Of a stretch of DNA of 64,000 nt, positions 1-11,816 are shown piece after piece. The translations under genes were made by a program, and so were the position numbers. The stretch comes from Sipunculus nudus (Eukaryota > Annelida > Sipuncula > Golfingiida > Sipunculidae): NCBI GenBank assembly GCA_026874595.1, contig CM049321.1, positions 4,457,479 to 4,521,478 of the forward strand, written 5' to 3'. Under the pieces are notes generated by a model that worked only from the letters and a program-made list of their open reading frames with translations, was not told the origin of the DNA and did no database searches. Each line of letters begins with the position of its first letter. Positions within the stretch are counted from its first letter, which is position 1.

Positions 1-2440
1 ACATCACCACTGATACTACATCACAACTACATCACCACTGTTACCATATTGCAGCAACATCACCACTGTCACTATATCACAAAGACATCACCACTGATAC
101 TACATCACAACTACATCACCACTGTTATCATATTGCAGCAACATCACCACTGTCACTATATCACAAAGACATCACCACTGATACTACATCACAACTACAT
201 CACCACTGTTACCATATTGCAGCAACATCACCACTGTCACTATATCACAAAGACATCACCACTGATACTACATCACAACTACATCACCACTGTTACCACA
301 TAAAAACTACATCATCACTGCTACATATCATCACTACATTACCACTGATACCACATAACAACTACATCAACACTGATACGATATAACAAGTACACAACCG
401 CTGCTACCACATAAGAACTAAATCACCACTGTTACAACATCACAACTACATCACCACTGTTACCACATAAGAACTAAATCACCACTGCTACAACATCACA
501 ACTACATCACCGCTGTTACCACAACACAACTACATCTGCACTGTTACCACATCATAATTACATCACCGTCACTACATAACAACTATATCACAACAATTAC
601 CACTTCACAACTATATCACCACTGATAATACATCAAAACTACATCACCAATGATACCAAATTACCACTCCCTCACCACTGATACCACATCATGACTACAT
701 CACTACAGATACCATATCACCACTACATTACCACTGATACCACGTAACAATAAATCACTGTCACTGCATGAGAAAGACATCACAATTGTAACTACATCAA
801 AACTACAACAACACTGTTACCACATCAAAACTACATAACCGTTACTAGATAACAAATAAACACCACTGATACCACATAACAACTACATCATAACCATTAC
901 CACATCACAACCAGATCAGCACTGATACGATATAACAACTACATCACCACTGTTACCACATACCAACCAAATCAACACTGTTACCACATAACAACTAAAT
1001 CGCCATTGTTACCACATAACAACTAAATCACCACTGTTACCACATCACAACTAAATCACCACTGTTACCACATAACAACTAAATGACCACTGTTACCACA
1101 TCACAACTAAATCACCACTGTTACCACATAACAACTAAATCACCACTGTTACCACATAACAACTAAATCACCACTGTAACCATTTAATAACAACATCACT
1201 GTCACTGCATGAGAACCACATCACCACTGTTACCACCTCAAAACTAATTACCGTTTACCACAGCACAATTACATCACCACTTTTATTGAATCACAACTAC
1301 ATCACAATTGTAACCACATCAAAAGTACATCATTTCTGTTACCACATAGCAACTACATCACCATTTCACCACATGACAACTGCATCCCCACGGTCAGTGC
1401 ATGACAACTACATCACAAATGTAACTACATCACAACTACATTTTCACTGATACCACATAACAAAATCACCACACTTACAACATCATAACAATATCCCTAC
1501 TGTTACAACATCACAACTGCATCACCACTGATACCACATCATAACCTCATCACCACTGATACCACATCACAACTACATCACTGTCACTGCACGAGAAACG
1601 CATCACCCTGACAACTACATCACAACTACAACACCATTGATACCACATCACAAGTACATCATCACTGTTACCACATCACAACTACAACTGTTAGCACATC
1701 ACAACTACAACACCACTGATACGACATAACAACTACATCGCCACTGTTACCATATTACATCTAAATCACTACTGTTACCATATCACAACTACATCACCAC
1801 TTTTACCACATCGCAACTACATCACCACTATTACCGTATCAAAACTACTACATCACACCACTGATACCACATAACAACTAGATAACCATTGATACCACAT
1901 CAAAACTACATTCACCACTGATACCACATCACAACTGCAACTGTTAGCACATCACAACTACAACACCACTGATACGACATAACAACTACATCGCCACTGT
2001 TACCATATTACATCTAAATCACTACTGTTACCATATCACAACTACATCACCACTTTTACCACATCGCAACTACATCACCACTATTACCGTATCAAAACTA
2101 CTACATCACACCACTGATACCACATTACAACTAGATAACCATTGATACCACATCAAAACTACATTCACCACTGATACCACACAAGAACTACATCACTGTT
2201 ACTGCATGATAAAAACATCACCATTGTAACCAATACTACAGAAATACTGTCAATGCATGACAACTACTTCACAAATGTAATTACATTACAATTACATCAC
2301 CACTGTTATCACATCAAAACTACATAACCGCTGATACCCCACCAAAACTACATCACCTCTGTCATTGCATGACAACTACATCACAATGTAACTACATCAC
2401 CACTATATCACCACTGATACCACAAAACAAATACAGCACC
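1..2440. repeat. 28-bp satellite, forward block
   Basis: Degenerate tandem repeat of a unit of about 28 bp, read here as ACATCACCACTGTTACCACA followed by about eight more bases. Larger periods are visible: an 84-bp trimer repeats three times near 51, 135 and 219, and a 253-bp block (about nine units) is duplicated, with starts near 1688 and 1941. The long Thr/His/Tyr-rich open frames are by-products of a 28-bp unit, which keeps a frame open over three units. There is no sign of transcription or coding. Confidence 0.95.
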
Positions 2441-2479
2441 ACTGCAGTGAGAATGGAAATGTAGTTGTCACGGCATCAG

Positions 2480-2690
2480 GACAACTACCCCCTGGACAAT
2501 TACCCCCGACAGTAACCCCCTGGGCAATTAACCCCTTAGACAAATACCCCCGAGACAATTACCCCCCAGGACAATAAACCCCCTCGGACAATTACCCCCC
2601 CCCCCCCCGACAACTACCCCCCAGGCAATTACCCCCGGTACCAATACCCCCGTGACAACTACCCCCAGGACAATTACCCCCATGGTATCA
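2480..2690. repeat. C-rich minisatellite at the satellite orientation switch
   Basis: About twelve short degenerate units of the type ACAATTACCCCC, including a run of 14 C at 2595-2608. Left of it the satellite reads ACATCACCACTG; right of it the satellite reads as the reverse complement, CAGTGGTGATGT. Spaced C-runs on one strand (G-runs on the other) could form an i-motif or G-quadruplex. That is inference from composition. Confidence 0.85.
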
Positions 2691-2699
2691 GTTGTTATG

Positions 2700-5600
2700 T
2701 AGTTGTCATGCAATAACAGTGCTGATGTAGTTGTGCTGTTATAACAGTGGTTATAAATTGTGATTTGGAATCATTCATAATGGAGTTGTGATGTGGTATC
2801 AATGGTGATGTAGTTGTGATATGTTTACAATGGTGATGTATTTGTTATGTTATAACAGTGGTGATGGTTGTATCACTGGCGATGTAATTGTTATGTGTTA
2901 ACAAAATGATGTAGTTGTGATGTGGTTAAAGCGGTGATGTAGTTGTCATGCAGTGAGAATAGTGATGTAGTTGTGATGACAAATACATCACCACTGCCAC
3001 TGCACGACAACTAATTTACCACTGTGATCATATTACAATTACCATATGCAATGACAGTGATGATGTAGTTTTGGTGGGGTATCAGTTGTCATATACTTGA
3101 GATGTGATAACATTGGTGATGTAATTGTAATGCAATTACATTTGTGAAGTAGTTGTCATGCAGGATTGGTGTAGTTGTGATGTGGTATTAGTTTTGATGT
3201 AATTCTGATATAGTTACAGTGGAGATGTAATTGTAATATGATCACAGTGGTGAAGTGTAGTCATGATGTGGTATCAGTGGTAATGCAGTTTTAATATATG
3301 TAATAGTGGTGTTGTTGTTGTTATGTGGTATCAGTGGTGATGTAGTTGTGATGTGGTTAAATTGGTGATGTATTTGTGATGTGGTAACAGTGTTGTTGTA
3401 GTTGTGATGTAGTTACAATGGTGATGTGTTTCTCATAAAGTTGACAGTGATGTTATTGGTATGTTGCATCAGTGGTAATGTAGTGGTGTTATTTTATCAG
3501 TGGTGATGTAGTTGTGATGTTGTAAGAGTGGTGGTGTTTGTTATGATGTGGTATCAGTGGTGATGTATTTGTTATGTGTTAACAGTGGTGATGTAGTTGT
3601 TCTGTCGTATCAGTGGTGATGTAATGGTACTGTGGTGTAAGTGGTGAGGTAGTTTTGATCTGGTATCAGTGGTCATGTATTTATGATGTAGTAAGTGATG
3701 TTACACTGGTGATGCGGTTGTAACTCTTCATCACCACTCTCACTGCAGTGGTGATGCAGTTGTTTTGAGGTATCAGTGGTGATCTAGTGGTGATGTAGTT
3801 ACATTTGTGACATAGTTGTCATGCAGTGACAGTATTGGTGTAGTAGTGCTGTGATAACAGTGGTAATAAAATTGTGATTTGGAATCATTCATAATGGAGT
3901 TGTGATGTGGTATCAATGGTGATGTAGTTGTGATATGTTTACAGTGGTGATGTATTTGTTATGTTATAACAGTGGTGATGGTTGTATCCCTGGCGATGTA
4001 ATTGTTATGTGTTAACAGAAATGATGTAGTTGTGATGTGGTTAAAGTGGTGATGTAGTTGTCATGCAGTGAGAGTAGTGATGTAGTTGTGATGACAAATA
4101 CATCACCACTACCACTGCATGACAACTAATTTACCACTGTGATCATATTACAATTACCATATGCAATGACAGTGGTGATGTAGTTTTGGTGGGGTATCAG
4201 TTGTCATATACTTGAGATGTGATAACATTGGTGATGTAATTGTAATGCAATTACATTTGTGAAGTAGTTGTCATGCAGGATTGGTGTAGTTGTGATGTGG
4301 TATTAGTTTTGATGTAATTCTGATATAGTTACAGTGGAGATGTAATTGTAATATGATCACAGTGGTGAAGTGTAGTCATGATGTGGTATCAGTGGTAATG
4401 CAGTTTTAATATATGTAATAGTGGTGTTGTTGTTGTTATGTGGTATCAGTGGTGATGTAGTTGTGATGTGGTTAAATTGGTGATGTATTTGTGATATGGT
4501 AACAGTGTTGTTGTAGTTGTGATGTAGTTGCAATGGTTATGTGTCTCTCATAAAGTTGACAGTGATGTTATTGGTATGTTGCATCAGTGGTAATGTAGTG
4601 GTGATATTTTATCAGTGGTGATGTAGTTGTGATGTTGTAAGAGTGGTGGTGTTTGTTATGATGTGGTATCAGTGGTGATGTATTTGTTATGTGTTAACAG
4701 TGGTGATGTAGTTGTTCTGTCGTATCAGTGGTGATGTAATGGTACTGTGGTGTAAGTGGTGAGGTAGTTTTGATCTGGTATCAGTGGTCATGTATTTATG
4801 ATGTAGTAAGTGATGTTACACTGGTGATGCGGTTGTAACTCTTCATCACCACTCTCACTGCAGTGGTGATGTAGTTGTTTTGAGGTATCAGTGGTGATCT
4901 AGTGGTGATGTAGTTACATTTGTGACATAGTTGTCATGCAGTGACAGTATTGGTGTAGTAGTGCTGTGATAACAGTGGTAATAAAATTGTGATTTGGAAT
5001 CATTCATAATGGAGTTGTGATGTGGTATCAATGGTGATGTAGTTGTGATATGTTTACAGTGGTGATGTATTTGTTATGTTATAACAGTGGTGATGGTTGT
5101 ATCACTGGCGATGTAATTGTTATGTGTTAACAGAAATGATGTAGTTGTGATGTGGTTAAAGTGGTGATGTAGTTGTCATGCAGTGAGAGTAGTGATGTAG
5201 TTGTGATGACAAATACATCACCACTGCCACTGCATGACAACTAATTTACCACTGTGATCATATTACAATTACCATATGCAATGACAGTGGTGATGTAGTT
5301 TTGGTGGGGTATCAGTTGTCATATACTTGAGATGTGATAACATTGGTGATGTAATTGTAATGCAATTACATTTGTGAAGTAGTTGTCATGCAGGATTGGT
5401 GTAGTTGTGATGTGGTATTAGTTTTGATGTAATTCTGATATAGTTACAGTGGAGATGTAATTCTAATATGATCACAGTGGTGAAGTGTAGTCATGATGTG
5501 GTATCAGTGGTAATGTAGTTTTAATATATGTAATAGTGGTGTTGTTGTTGATATGTGGTATCAGTGGTGATGTAGTTGTGATGTGGTTAAATTGGTGATG

Positions 5601-7716
5601 TATTTGTGATGTGGTAACAGTGTTGTTGTAGTTGTGATGTAGTTACAATGGTGATGTGTTTCTCATAAAGTTGACAGTGATGTTATTGTTATGTTGCATC
5701 AGTGGTAATGTAGTAGTGATATTTTATCAGTGGTGATGTAGTCGTGATGTTGTTAGAGTGGTGGTGTTTGTTATGATGTGGTATCAGTGGTGATGTATTT
5801 GTTATGTGTTAACAGTGGTGATGTAGTTGTTCTGTCGTATCAGTGGTGATGTAATGGTACTGTGGTATAAGTGGTGAGGTAGTTTTGATCTGGTATCAGT
5901 GGTCATGTATTTATGATGTAGTAAGTGATGTTACACTGGTGATGCGGTTGTAACTCTTCATCACCACTCTCACTGCAGTGGTGATGTAGTTGTTTTGAGG
6001 TATCAGTGGTGATCTAGTGGTGATGTAGTTACATTTGTGACATAGTTGTCATGCAGTGACAGTATTGGTGTAGTAGTGATATGGTATCAGTGGTGATGTA
6101 GTTGTTTTGAGGTATCAGTGGTGATCTAGTGGTGATGTAGTTACATTTGTGACATAGTTGTCATGCAGTGACAGTATTGGTGTAGTAGTGATATGGTATC
6201 AGTGGTGATGTAGTTGTGATGTGTTAACAGTGGCATGTAGTTGTGAAGTAGAATCAGTGGTAATATTGTAATAATGGTGATGAAGTTGTGATGTGGTTAA
6301 AGTGGTGATGTAGATACATTTGTGGAGTAGTTGTAATGAAGTGAGAGTGGTGATGTAGTTGTGATGTGTTATCAGTGGTCATGTAGTTGTGATGTGTTAT
6401 CAGTGGTCATGTGGCTGTGATGTGGTATCAGTAGTGATATATTTGTGATGTGAAAACAGTGGTGATGTTGTTGTGATGTAGTATCACTGGTGATGTAATT
6501 GTAATGTGTTAACAGAACTGATGTGGTTAAAGTGGTGATGTAGTTGTCACGCATTGAGAGTGGTGATGTAGTTGTAGCCCGTTGAGAGTGGTGATGTAGT
6601 TATCACCCGGTGAGAGTGGTGATGTAGTTGTGATGTGGTATCAGTGATGATGTGGAATTAGTGGTGTTGTAGTTGTGAAGTGGTAACAGTGGTGATGTAG
6701 TTGTAATGTGGTATCATTGGTGATGTGTTTTTGATGTGGAATCAGTGGTGATGTAGTGTTGATATTGTGTCAATGGTGATGTAGTTGTGATGTGGTTAAA
6801 TTGGGAAAGAAGATACATTTGTAATGTAGTTGTCATGCAGTGAGAGTGGTGATGTAGTTGTGATGTGTTATCAGTGGTGATGAAGTTATGATGTGGTATC
6901 AGTGGTGTTGCAGTGTTGATATTGTGTCAATGGTGATGGAGTTGTGATGTGGTTAAAGTGGTGATGTCGATACATTTGTGATGTAGTTGTCTACAAAGAA
7001 AGTGGTGATGTAGTTTTGATGTGGTAACAGAAATGTAGTTATGATGTGGTTTAAGTTTTGATATAGATACATTTGTGATGTAGTTGTCATGCAGTGAGGG
7101 TGGTGATGTTTTTGTGATGTGGCTTTAGTGGTGATGTAGTTGCGATGTAGTTGGGATGTACTATCAGTGGTGATGTAGTGGTAATATTGTAATGGAAATG
7201 ATGAACTTGTCATGTGGTTACAGTGGTGATGCAGTTATCTTGCAGAGACAGAGGTGATGTAGTTCTGATATGGTAATGGTTCAGATGTAGTTCTGATATG
7301 GTGTCAGTTGTGATGTAGTTGTGATGTGGAATCAGTGGTGATGTAATGTTGATTTTTTGACAATGGTGATGTACTTGTGATGTGGTTAAATTGGTGATGT
7401 AGGTACATTTATGATGTAGTTGTCTTGCAGTGAGACTGGTGATGTAGTTGTGATGTGTTATCGGTGGTGATGAAGTTATGATGTTTTATCAGTGGTGATG
7501 TAGTTGTGATGTGTTATCAATGGGGATGAAGTTATGATGTGGTATCAGTGGTGATGTGGTTGTAATGTGGTATTAGTGGTGATGTGGTTGTAATGTGGTA
7601 TCAGTGGTGATATGGTTGTGATGTAGTATCAGTGGTGATGTAGTTGTGATGTGGAATCAGTGGTGATGTAGTTTTTATGTGGTGTCAGTGGTGATATAGT
7701 TGTGATGTGATAACAG
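2700..7716. repeat. 28-bp satellite, reverse block with 1115-bp higher-order repeat
   Basis: The same unit in reverse orientation (GTGATGTAGTTGTGATGTGG plus about eight bases). A higher-order unit of 1114-1115 bp is present about three times: the landmark TGATTTGGAATCATTC starts at 2761, 3875 and 4990. The copies differ by few substitutions. The third copy ends in a local 112-bp duplication (TGTTTTGAGG at 5991 and 6103). Each copy contains a short stretch in the opposite orientation (near 2985-3050, 4095-4165 and 5210-5280) and a perfect 10-bp inverted repeat CATCACCACT / AGTGGTGATG. Confidence 0.93.
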
Positions 7717-8744
7717 ACTGGCCCAGTCCATGAAATATTTATGACTTAATTGTTGCTTCTGGCAGAGAAATCAAACGTTCCCGCGTTGTACGCACTTAGT
7801 ATCGGTACCGCCATCTTGCGGCAACTCATATAACTAATTTACCACTATATGACCCTCTTATCTCATGGATTTGTAATCTTGGACGGTGACCGGACGGGCA
7901 GCGCCACACATCACCGCCTCGCTGAATTAAGGTCTTTTCCATTGACGTCAGCGGTAGTCTTTCCTAGAATCATTTTCAAAACCAACATGGTTCATTCAGT
8001 CATCGCCTATTCCGGGCTTCCCATTTGCTACTAATATTCCCATTTAATGTGTCTTAATATATTTAGGCCGTCGCTTATGTTGTGTTCGGCGAGACTTTAA
8101 ACACAATAACCCTCAGCCTCAGTGTAAACGTTTATCGGACCACCACTCTTGACAGTAGGCCTAACAAACTCTGCCTCAGCCCATCAGCGCGAGATATTCT
8201 GGTGCACACCCGACGAGCGCAGTCAAAATGTACCGGCTGAATGAAACGATCACGATTCGCGAGTCGCAATTTGACAGTTAATACATGGGTTCAGACAAAT
8301 TCTTCCAGCTGTTCTTGTCTTCTCAGCAGAGGAAATTTTACTGGACCTGTCGGTACAAAATTGTTGCGATGGTGTCTACAATATGCACTTACGTTTAGAG
8401 CATGGACCGTTATATTCGTTCAGCAGAGATATATCATAGGAATACCTGATTTCATTGCGAATGTTACCAAGCGGGTCGAGCTGTGGGACCGCTGTTGGCG
8501 TTCTTATAGCGACGAAGCCACTCACATGAGGCGTGATGGCCTGATATGCAAATACGGGGTATCGTCAAGTCCTCAATGAGCCTTGTGACGCCTTAATATG
8601 CACATATCAGGGATTCACCCTATGGACTTTACAGGGCATTAGTGAAAAGAGCTGGCACTGAGTTTAGTCTATCGGTACATGAAATCACGATTTATTTTAA
8701 GCATTTTATTAGAAAACGCAAATACTAAAGCCCAGGCAGGGCTA
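7717..8744. other. 1-kb non-satellite island inside the satellite, possible inserted element
   Basis: About 1028 bp of complex sequence, clearly richer in GC than the surrounding satellite. The 12-mer ATGTGATAACAG stands immediately on both sides (7705-7716 and 8745-8756). It could be a target-site duplication, but similar strings recur in the satellite, so this is weak. The ends (ACTGGCCCAGTCC and CAGGCAGGGCTA) are only loosely inverted. Open frames at 7849-8034 and 8241-8579 (plus strand) resemble nothing I know. A CRE-like TGACGTCA lies near 7944. It may be a non-autonomous transposon or a gene fragment; I cannot tell. Confidence 0.5.
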
Positions 8745-10950
8745 ATGTGATAACAGTGGTTATGTAATTGTAATGTAGTTACATTTGTGAGGTAGTTGTC
8801 ATGCACTGATGGCATTCATATAGTTGTGATGTGGGTTCAGTGGTGATATAATTGTGATGTGGTTAAAGTGGTGATGTAGATGTGATGTGGTATCAGTGGT
8901 AATGTATTTGTGATGTGGTTTTAGTGGTGATGTAGTTGTGATGTGGTATCAGTGGTGATTTAGTTGCAATGTGGTATCAGTGGTGATGTAGTTGAGATGT
9001 GGTATCAGTGGTGTTGTAGTTGTAATGTGTTATAAGTGGTGATGTAGTAATATTTTTTAAGTAGTTCTTATGCAGTGACAGTGGTGATTTAGTTGTGAGT
9101 GGGTATCAGTGGTGATGTAGATGGCATGCAGTGAGAATGGCGATGTAGTTGTGATGTGGTATCAGTGGCGATGTAGTTGTAATGTGGTATCAGTGGTGAT
9201 GTAGTTGTGAAGTGGTAACAGTGGTGATGTAGTTGGGATGTGATATCAGTGGTGATGTGGTAACAGTGGTGATATAGTTGGTATGAGGTATCGGTGGCGA
9301 TGTTGTTTGCATGTGGTTTATAGTTGTGATGTGGTTTCAGTGGTGATGTGGTTATGATGTGGTTTTAGTGGTGATGTAGTTGGTATGTGGTAACAGTGGT
9401 GATGTAGTTCGGATGTGGTATCAGTGGTGATGTATTGGTATGTGGTATCAGTGGCGATCTTGTTGGTATGTGTTTTCAGTGGTAATGTGGTATCACTGGT
9501 GATGTGTTTTTGATGTGGAATCAGTGGTGATGTAGTATTGATATTGTGTCAATGGTGATGTAGTTGTGATGTGGTTAAATTGGGAAAGTAGATACATTTG
9601 TAATGTAGTTGTCATGCAGTGAACGTGGTGATGTAGTTGTCATGTGTTATCAGTGGTGATGAAGTTATGATGTGGTATCAGTGGTGTTGCAGTGTTGATA
9701 TTGTGTCAATGGTGATGGAGTTGTGATGTGGTTAAAGTGGTGATGTCGGTACATTTGTGATGTAGTTGTCTACAAAGAAAGTGGTGATGTAGTTTTGATG
9801 TGGTAACAGAAATGTAGTTGTGATGTGGTTAAAGTGGTGATATAGATACATTTGTGATGTAGTTGTCATGCAGTGAGGGTGGTGATGTTTTTGTGATGTA
9901 GTTGTAATATTGTAATGGAAATGATGAACTTGTCATGTGGTAACAGTGGTGATGTAGTTATCTTGCAGAGACAGAGGTGATGTAGTTCTGATATGGTAAT
10001 GGTCAGATGTTGTTCTGATATGATATCAGTTGTGATGTAGTTGTGATGTGGAATCAGTGGTGATGTAATTTTGATTTTTTGACATTGGTGATGTACTTGT
10101 GATGTGGTTAAATTGGTGAAGTAGTTACATTTGTGATGTAGTTGTCTTGCAGAGAGAGTGGTGATGTAGTTGTGATGTGTTATCAGTGGTGATGAAGTTA
10201 TGATGTGGTATCAGTGGTGATGTAGTTGGGATGTGGTATCAGTGGTTATGTGGTTGTGATGTGGTAACAGTGGTGATATAGTTTGTATGAAGTATCAGTG
10301 GCGTATTGTTTACATGGGGTTTCAGTGGTGATGTAGTTGTGATGTGGTTTCAGTGGTGATGTAGTTATGATGTGGTTTCAGTGGTGATGTAGTTGGTACG
10401 TGGTAACAGTGGTGATGTAGTTCGGATGTGGTATCAGTGGTGATGTAGTTGGTATGTGGTATCAGTGGCGATCTTGTTGGTATGTGTTTTCAGTGGTGAT
10501 GTAGTTGTAATGTGGTATCAGTGATGATGTAGATGCGATGTGGTATTAGTGGTGTTGTAGTTGTGATGTGGTAAAAGTGTTGATGTAGATGTGATATGGT
10601 AACAGTTGTAAAGTAGTTGTACCATGGTATCAGTGGCGATGTAGTTGTGATGTGGAATCAGTGGTGATGTAGTTGTAATGTGGTATCAGTGGTGATGTAG
10701 TTGTGAAGTAGTAACAGTGGTGATGTAGTTGTGAAGTAGTAACAGTGGTGATGTAGTTGTGAAGTAGTAACAGTGGTGATGTAGTTGTGAAGTAGTAACA
10801 GTGGTGATGTAGTTGTGAAGTAGTAACAGTGGTGATGTAGTTGGGATGTGGTATCAGTGGTGATGTAGGTGTAATTTGGTAACAAGAGTGATGTAGTTGT
10901 AATGTGGTCACAGTAGTGATGTAGTTGATCTGCAGTGACAGAGGTGATGT
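8745..10950. repeat. 28-bp satellite, continuation after the island
   Basis: Same orientation as the block before the island. Roughly 9505-10250 is a second copy of about 6726-7520 with internal deletions, so duplicated satellite flanks the island. At 10701-10840 there are five identical 28-bp units (TTGTGAAGTAGTAACAGTGG plus eight bases), the most homogeneous stretch of the array. The array ends at a (TA)n tract near 10955-10977, about 550 bp beyond the 3' end of the receptor gene. Confidence 0.92.
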
Positions 10951-10984
10951 ACTGTAAATATATATATATATATATATGTAATGT

Positions 10985-11513
10985 TATGTAAAAGTATGGT
11001 CTGTGTATCTCTTTTAAAAAGAGAGGAACCGTAAGCTTCTAATCTTGAACAGTTTAATACGTGATCATTAATATACTATTGAGATTAAGTAATTTGTTTC
11101 TTCATCCGAGGGGGGGGGGTCATTCTAACAGTTAAATACAGACCTCTATCTCGACCGTTCAAGCAGATTTAACAAATTTATCGTTTCCACATAACCATTC
11201 GGATAGGCCGGCTTTGTGAAATGTGTTTATGTCTAGTAACTATTGTAACCTGTGTTAAATGCTATTAACACCTGCAGTTAGCCAGGCTTTAAAAATGCAA
11301 TTAAAAGTAACATTAAATATTTCACCAAAGTCTTGTAATAATCTAAGTTAAAAAATCTGCAATATTGAACCCGACCTAAAATTACTGTGCCAAAAATGTT
11401 GACAATAACCGTATTATTATAAAACACTTAAGCAAGAGCACAAGGAAATGTTATGAGCTGAAGCAGAAAAATTGTATATAATACAAGTACCGAAAATCTC
11501 CTGAGGATTATAT
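10985..11513. other. Receptor 3' flank, no gene seen
   Basis: AT-rich unique sequence between the satellite and the last visible receptor exon, with a nine-G run near 11109. I looked for a P-loop or another NACHT exon on the minus strand and found none. Confidence 0.6.
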
Positions 11514-11519
11514 TTTATT
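11514..11519 (-). terminator. Candidate polyadenylation signal of the short receptor form
   Basis: AATAAA on the minus strand 10 nt after the read-through stop codon of exon 9. It would suit an intronic polyadenylation product. The hexamer is common in AT-rich DNA, so this rests on position only. Confidence 0.4.
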
Positions 11520-11528
11520 GTGATTTAT

Positions 11529-11816
11529 CTATATATTACAGGGCCCTTCTGTAAACATAATTTTATTCTGATAAAGGCTACCCTGGAAGATGTTGTTATA
11601 AATAAATACCTTGGAAAACATTTCAGTGTAGCTGGTCAGTCGATCCTGTTTCTTGCTGTCTGAGCGGACCCAGACAAGGGCAACGTAGACCTCATCCATA
11701 GGAACCATCACGCGGGCGTCATGCCAAATCCACAGGTCTATCTTGTCGTACAAATTAACCAGGGTCTCGGCTAATAGGCGCTGTAGATGGTCCCTTACAG
11801 GAACTTGTGTTGATTC
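11529..11816 (-). CDS. Receptor exon 9: cytosolic pre-NACHT-like segment, possible alternative terminal exon
   Basis: Spliced form 11816-11610, 69 codons, phase 0 at both ends, with a GTATTT donor. The pattern LVNLYDKIDLW, then VPMDEVYVALVWV, then LTSYTEMF matches what I know of the segment preceding the P-loop in invertebrate NACHT/STAND proteins (a '+Y..i.l.PW....l.DiYv.L.l' block followed by 'l.sy..lF'). The P-loop would lie in the next exon, which is not found between here and the window edge. If the donor is ignored, 26 more codons run to a TAG at 11531-11529, followed about 10 nt later by AATAAA (11519-11514), giving a short-tailed receptor. Confidence 0.7.
   Translation of the reverse strand, partial: ESTQVPVRDHLQRLLAETLVNLYDKIDLWIWHDARVMVPMDEVYVALVWVRSDSKKQDRLTSYTEMFSKVFIYNNIFQGSLYQNKIMFTEGPCNI

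Noticed and set aside
49-303. 84-codon plus-strand open frame rich in His, Thr and Tyr
   Set aside because: It is the 28-bp satellite read in frame; three units make 28 codons, so the frame stays open by arithmetic. The same holds for the frames at 6372-6554, 6953-7213 and 10630-10911.
7849-8579. NACHT P-loop exon for the receptor inside the satellite island
   Set aside because: I read the minus strand of the island and found neither a P-loop motif nor a long frame.
1-10950. CRISPR-like array, because of a roughly 28-bp repeat
   Set aside because: The repeats are contiguous and degenerate with no unique spacers, in an animal genome; this is satellite DNA.
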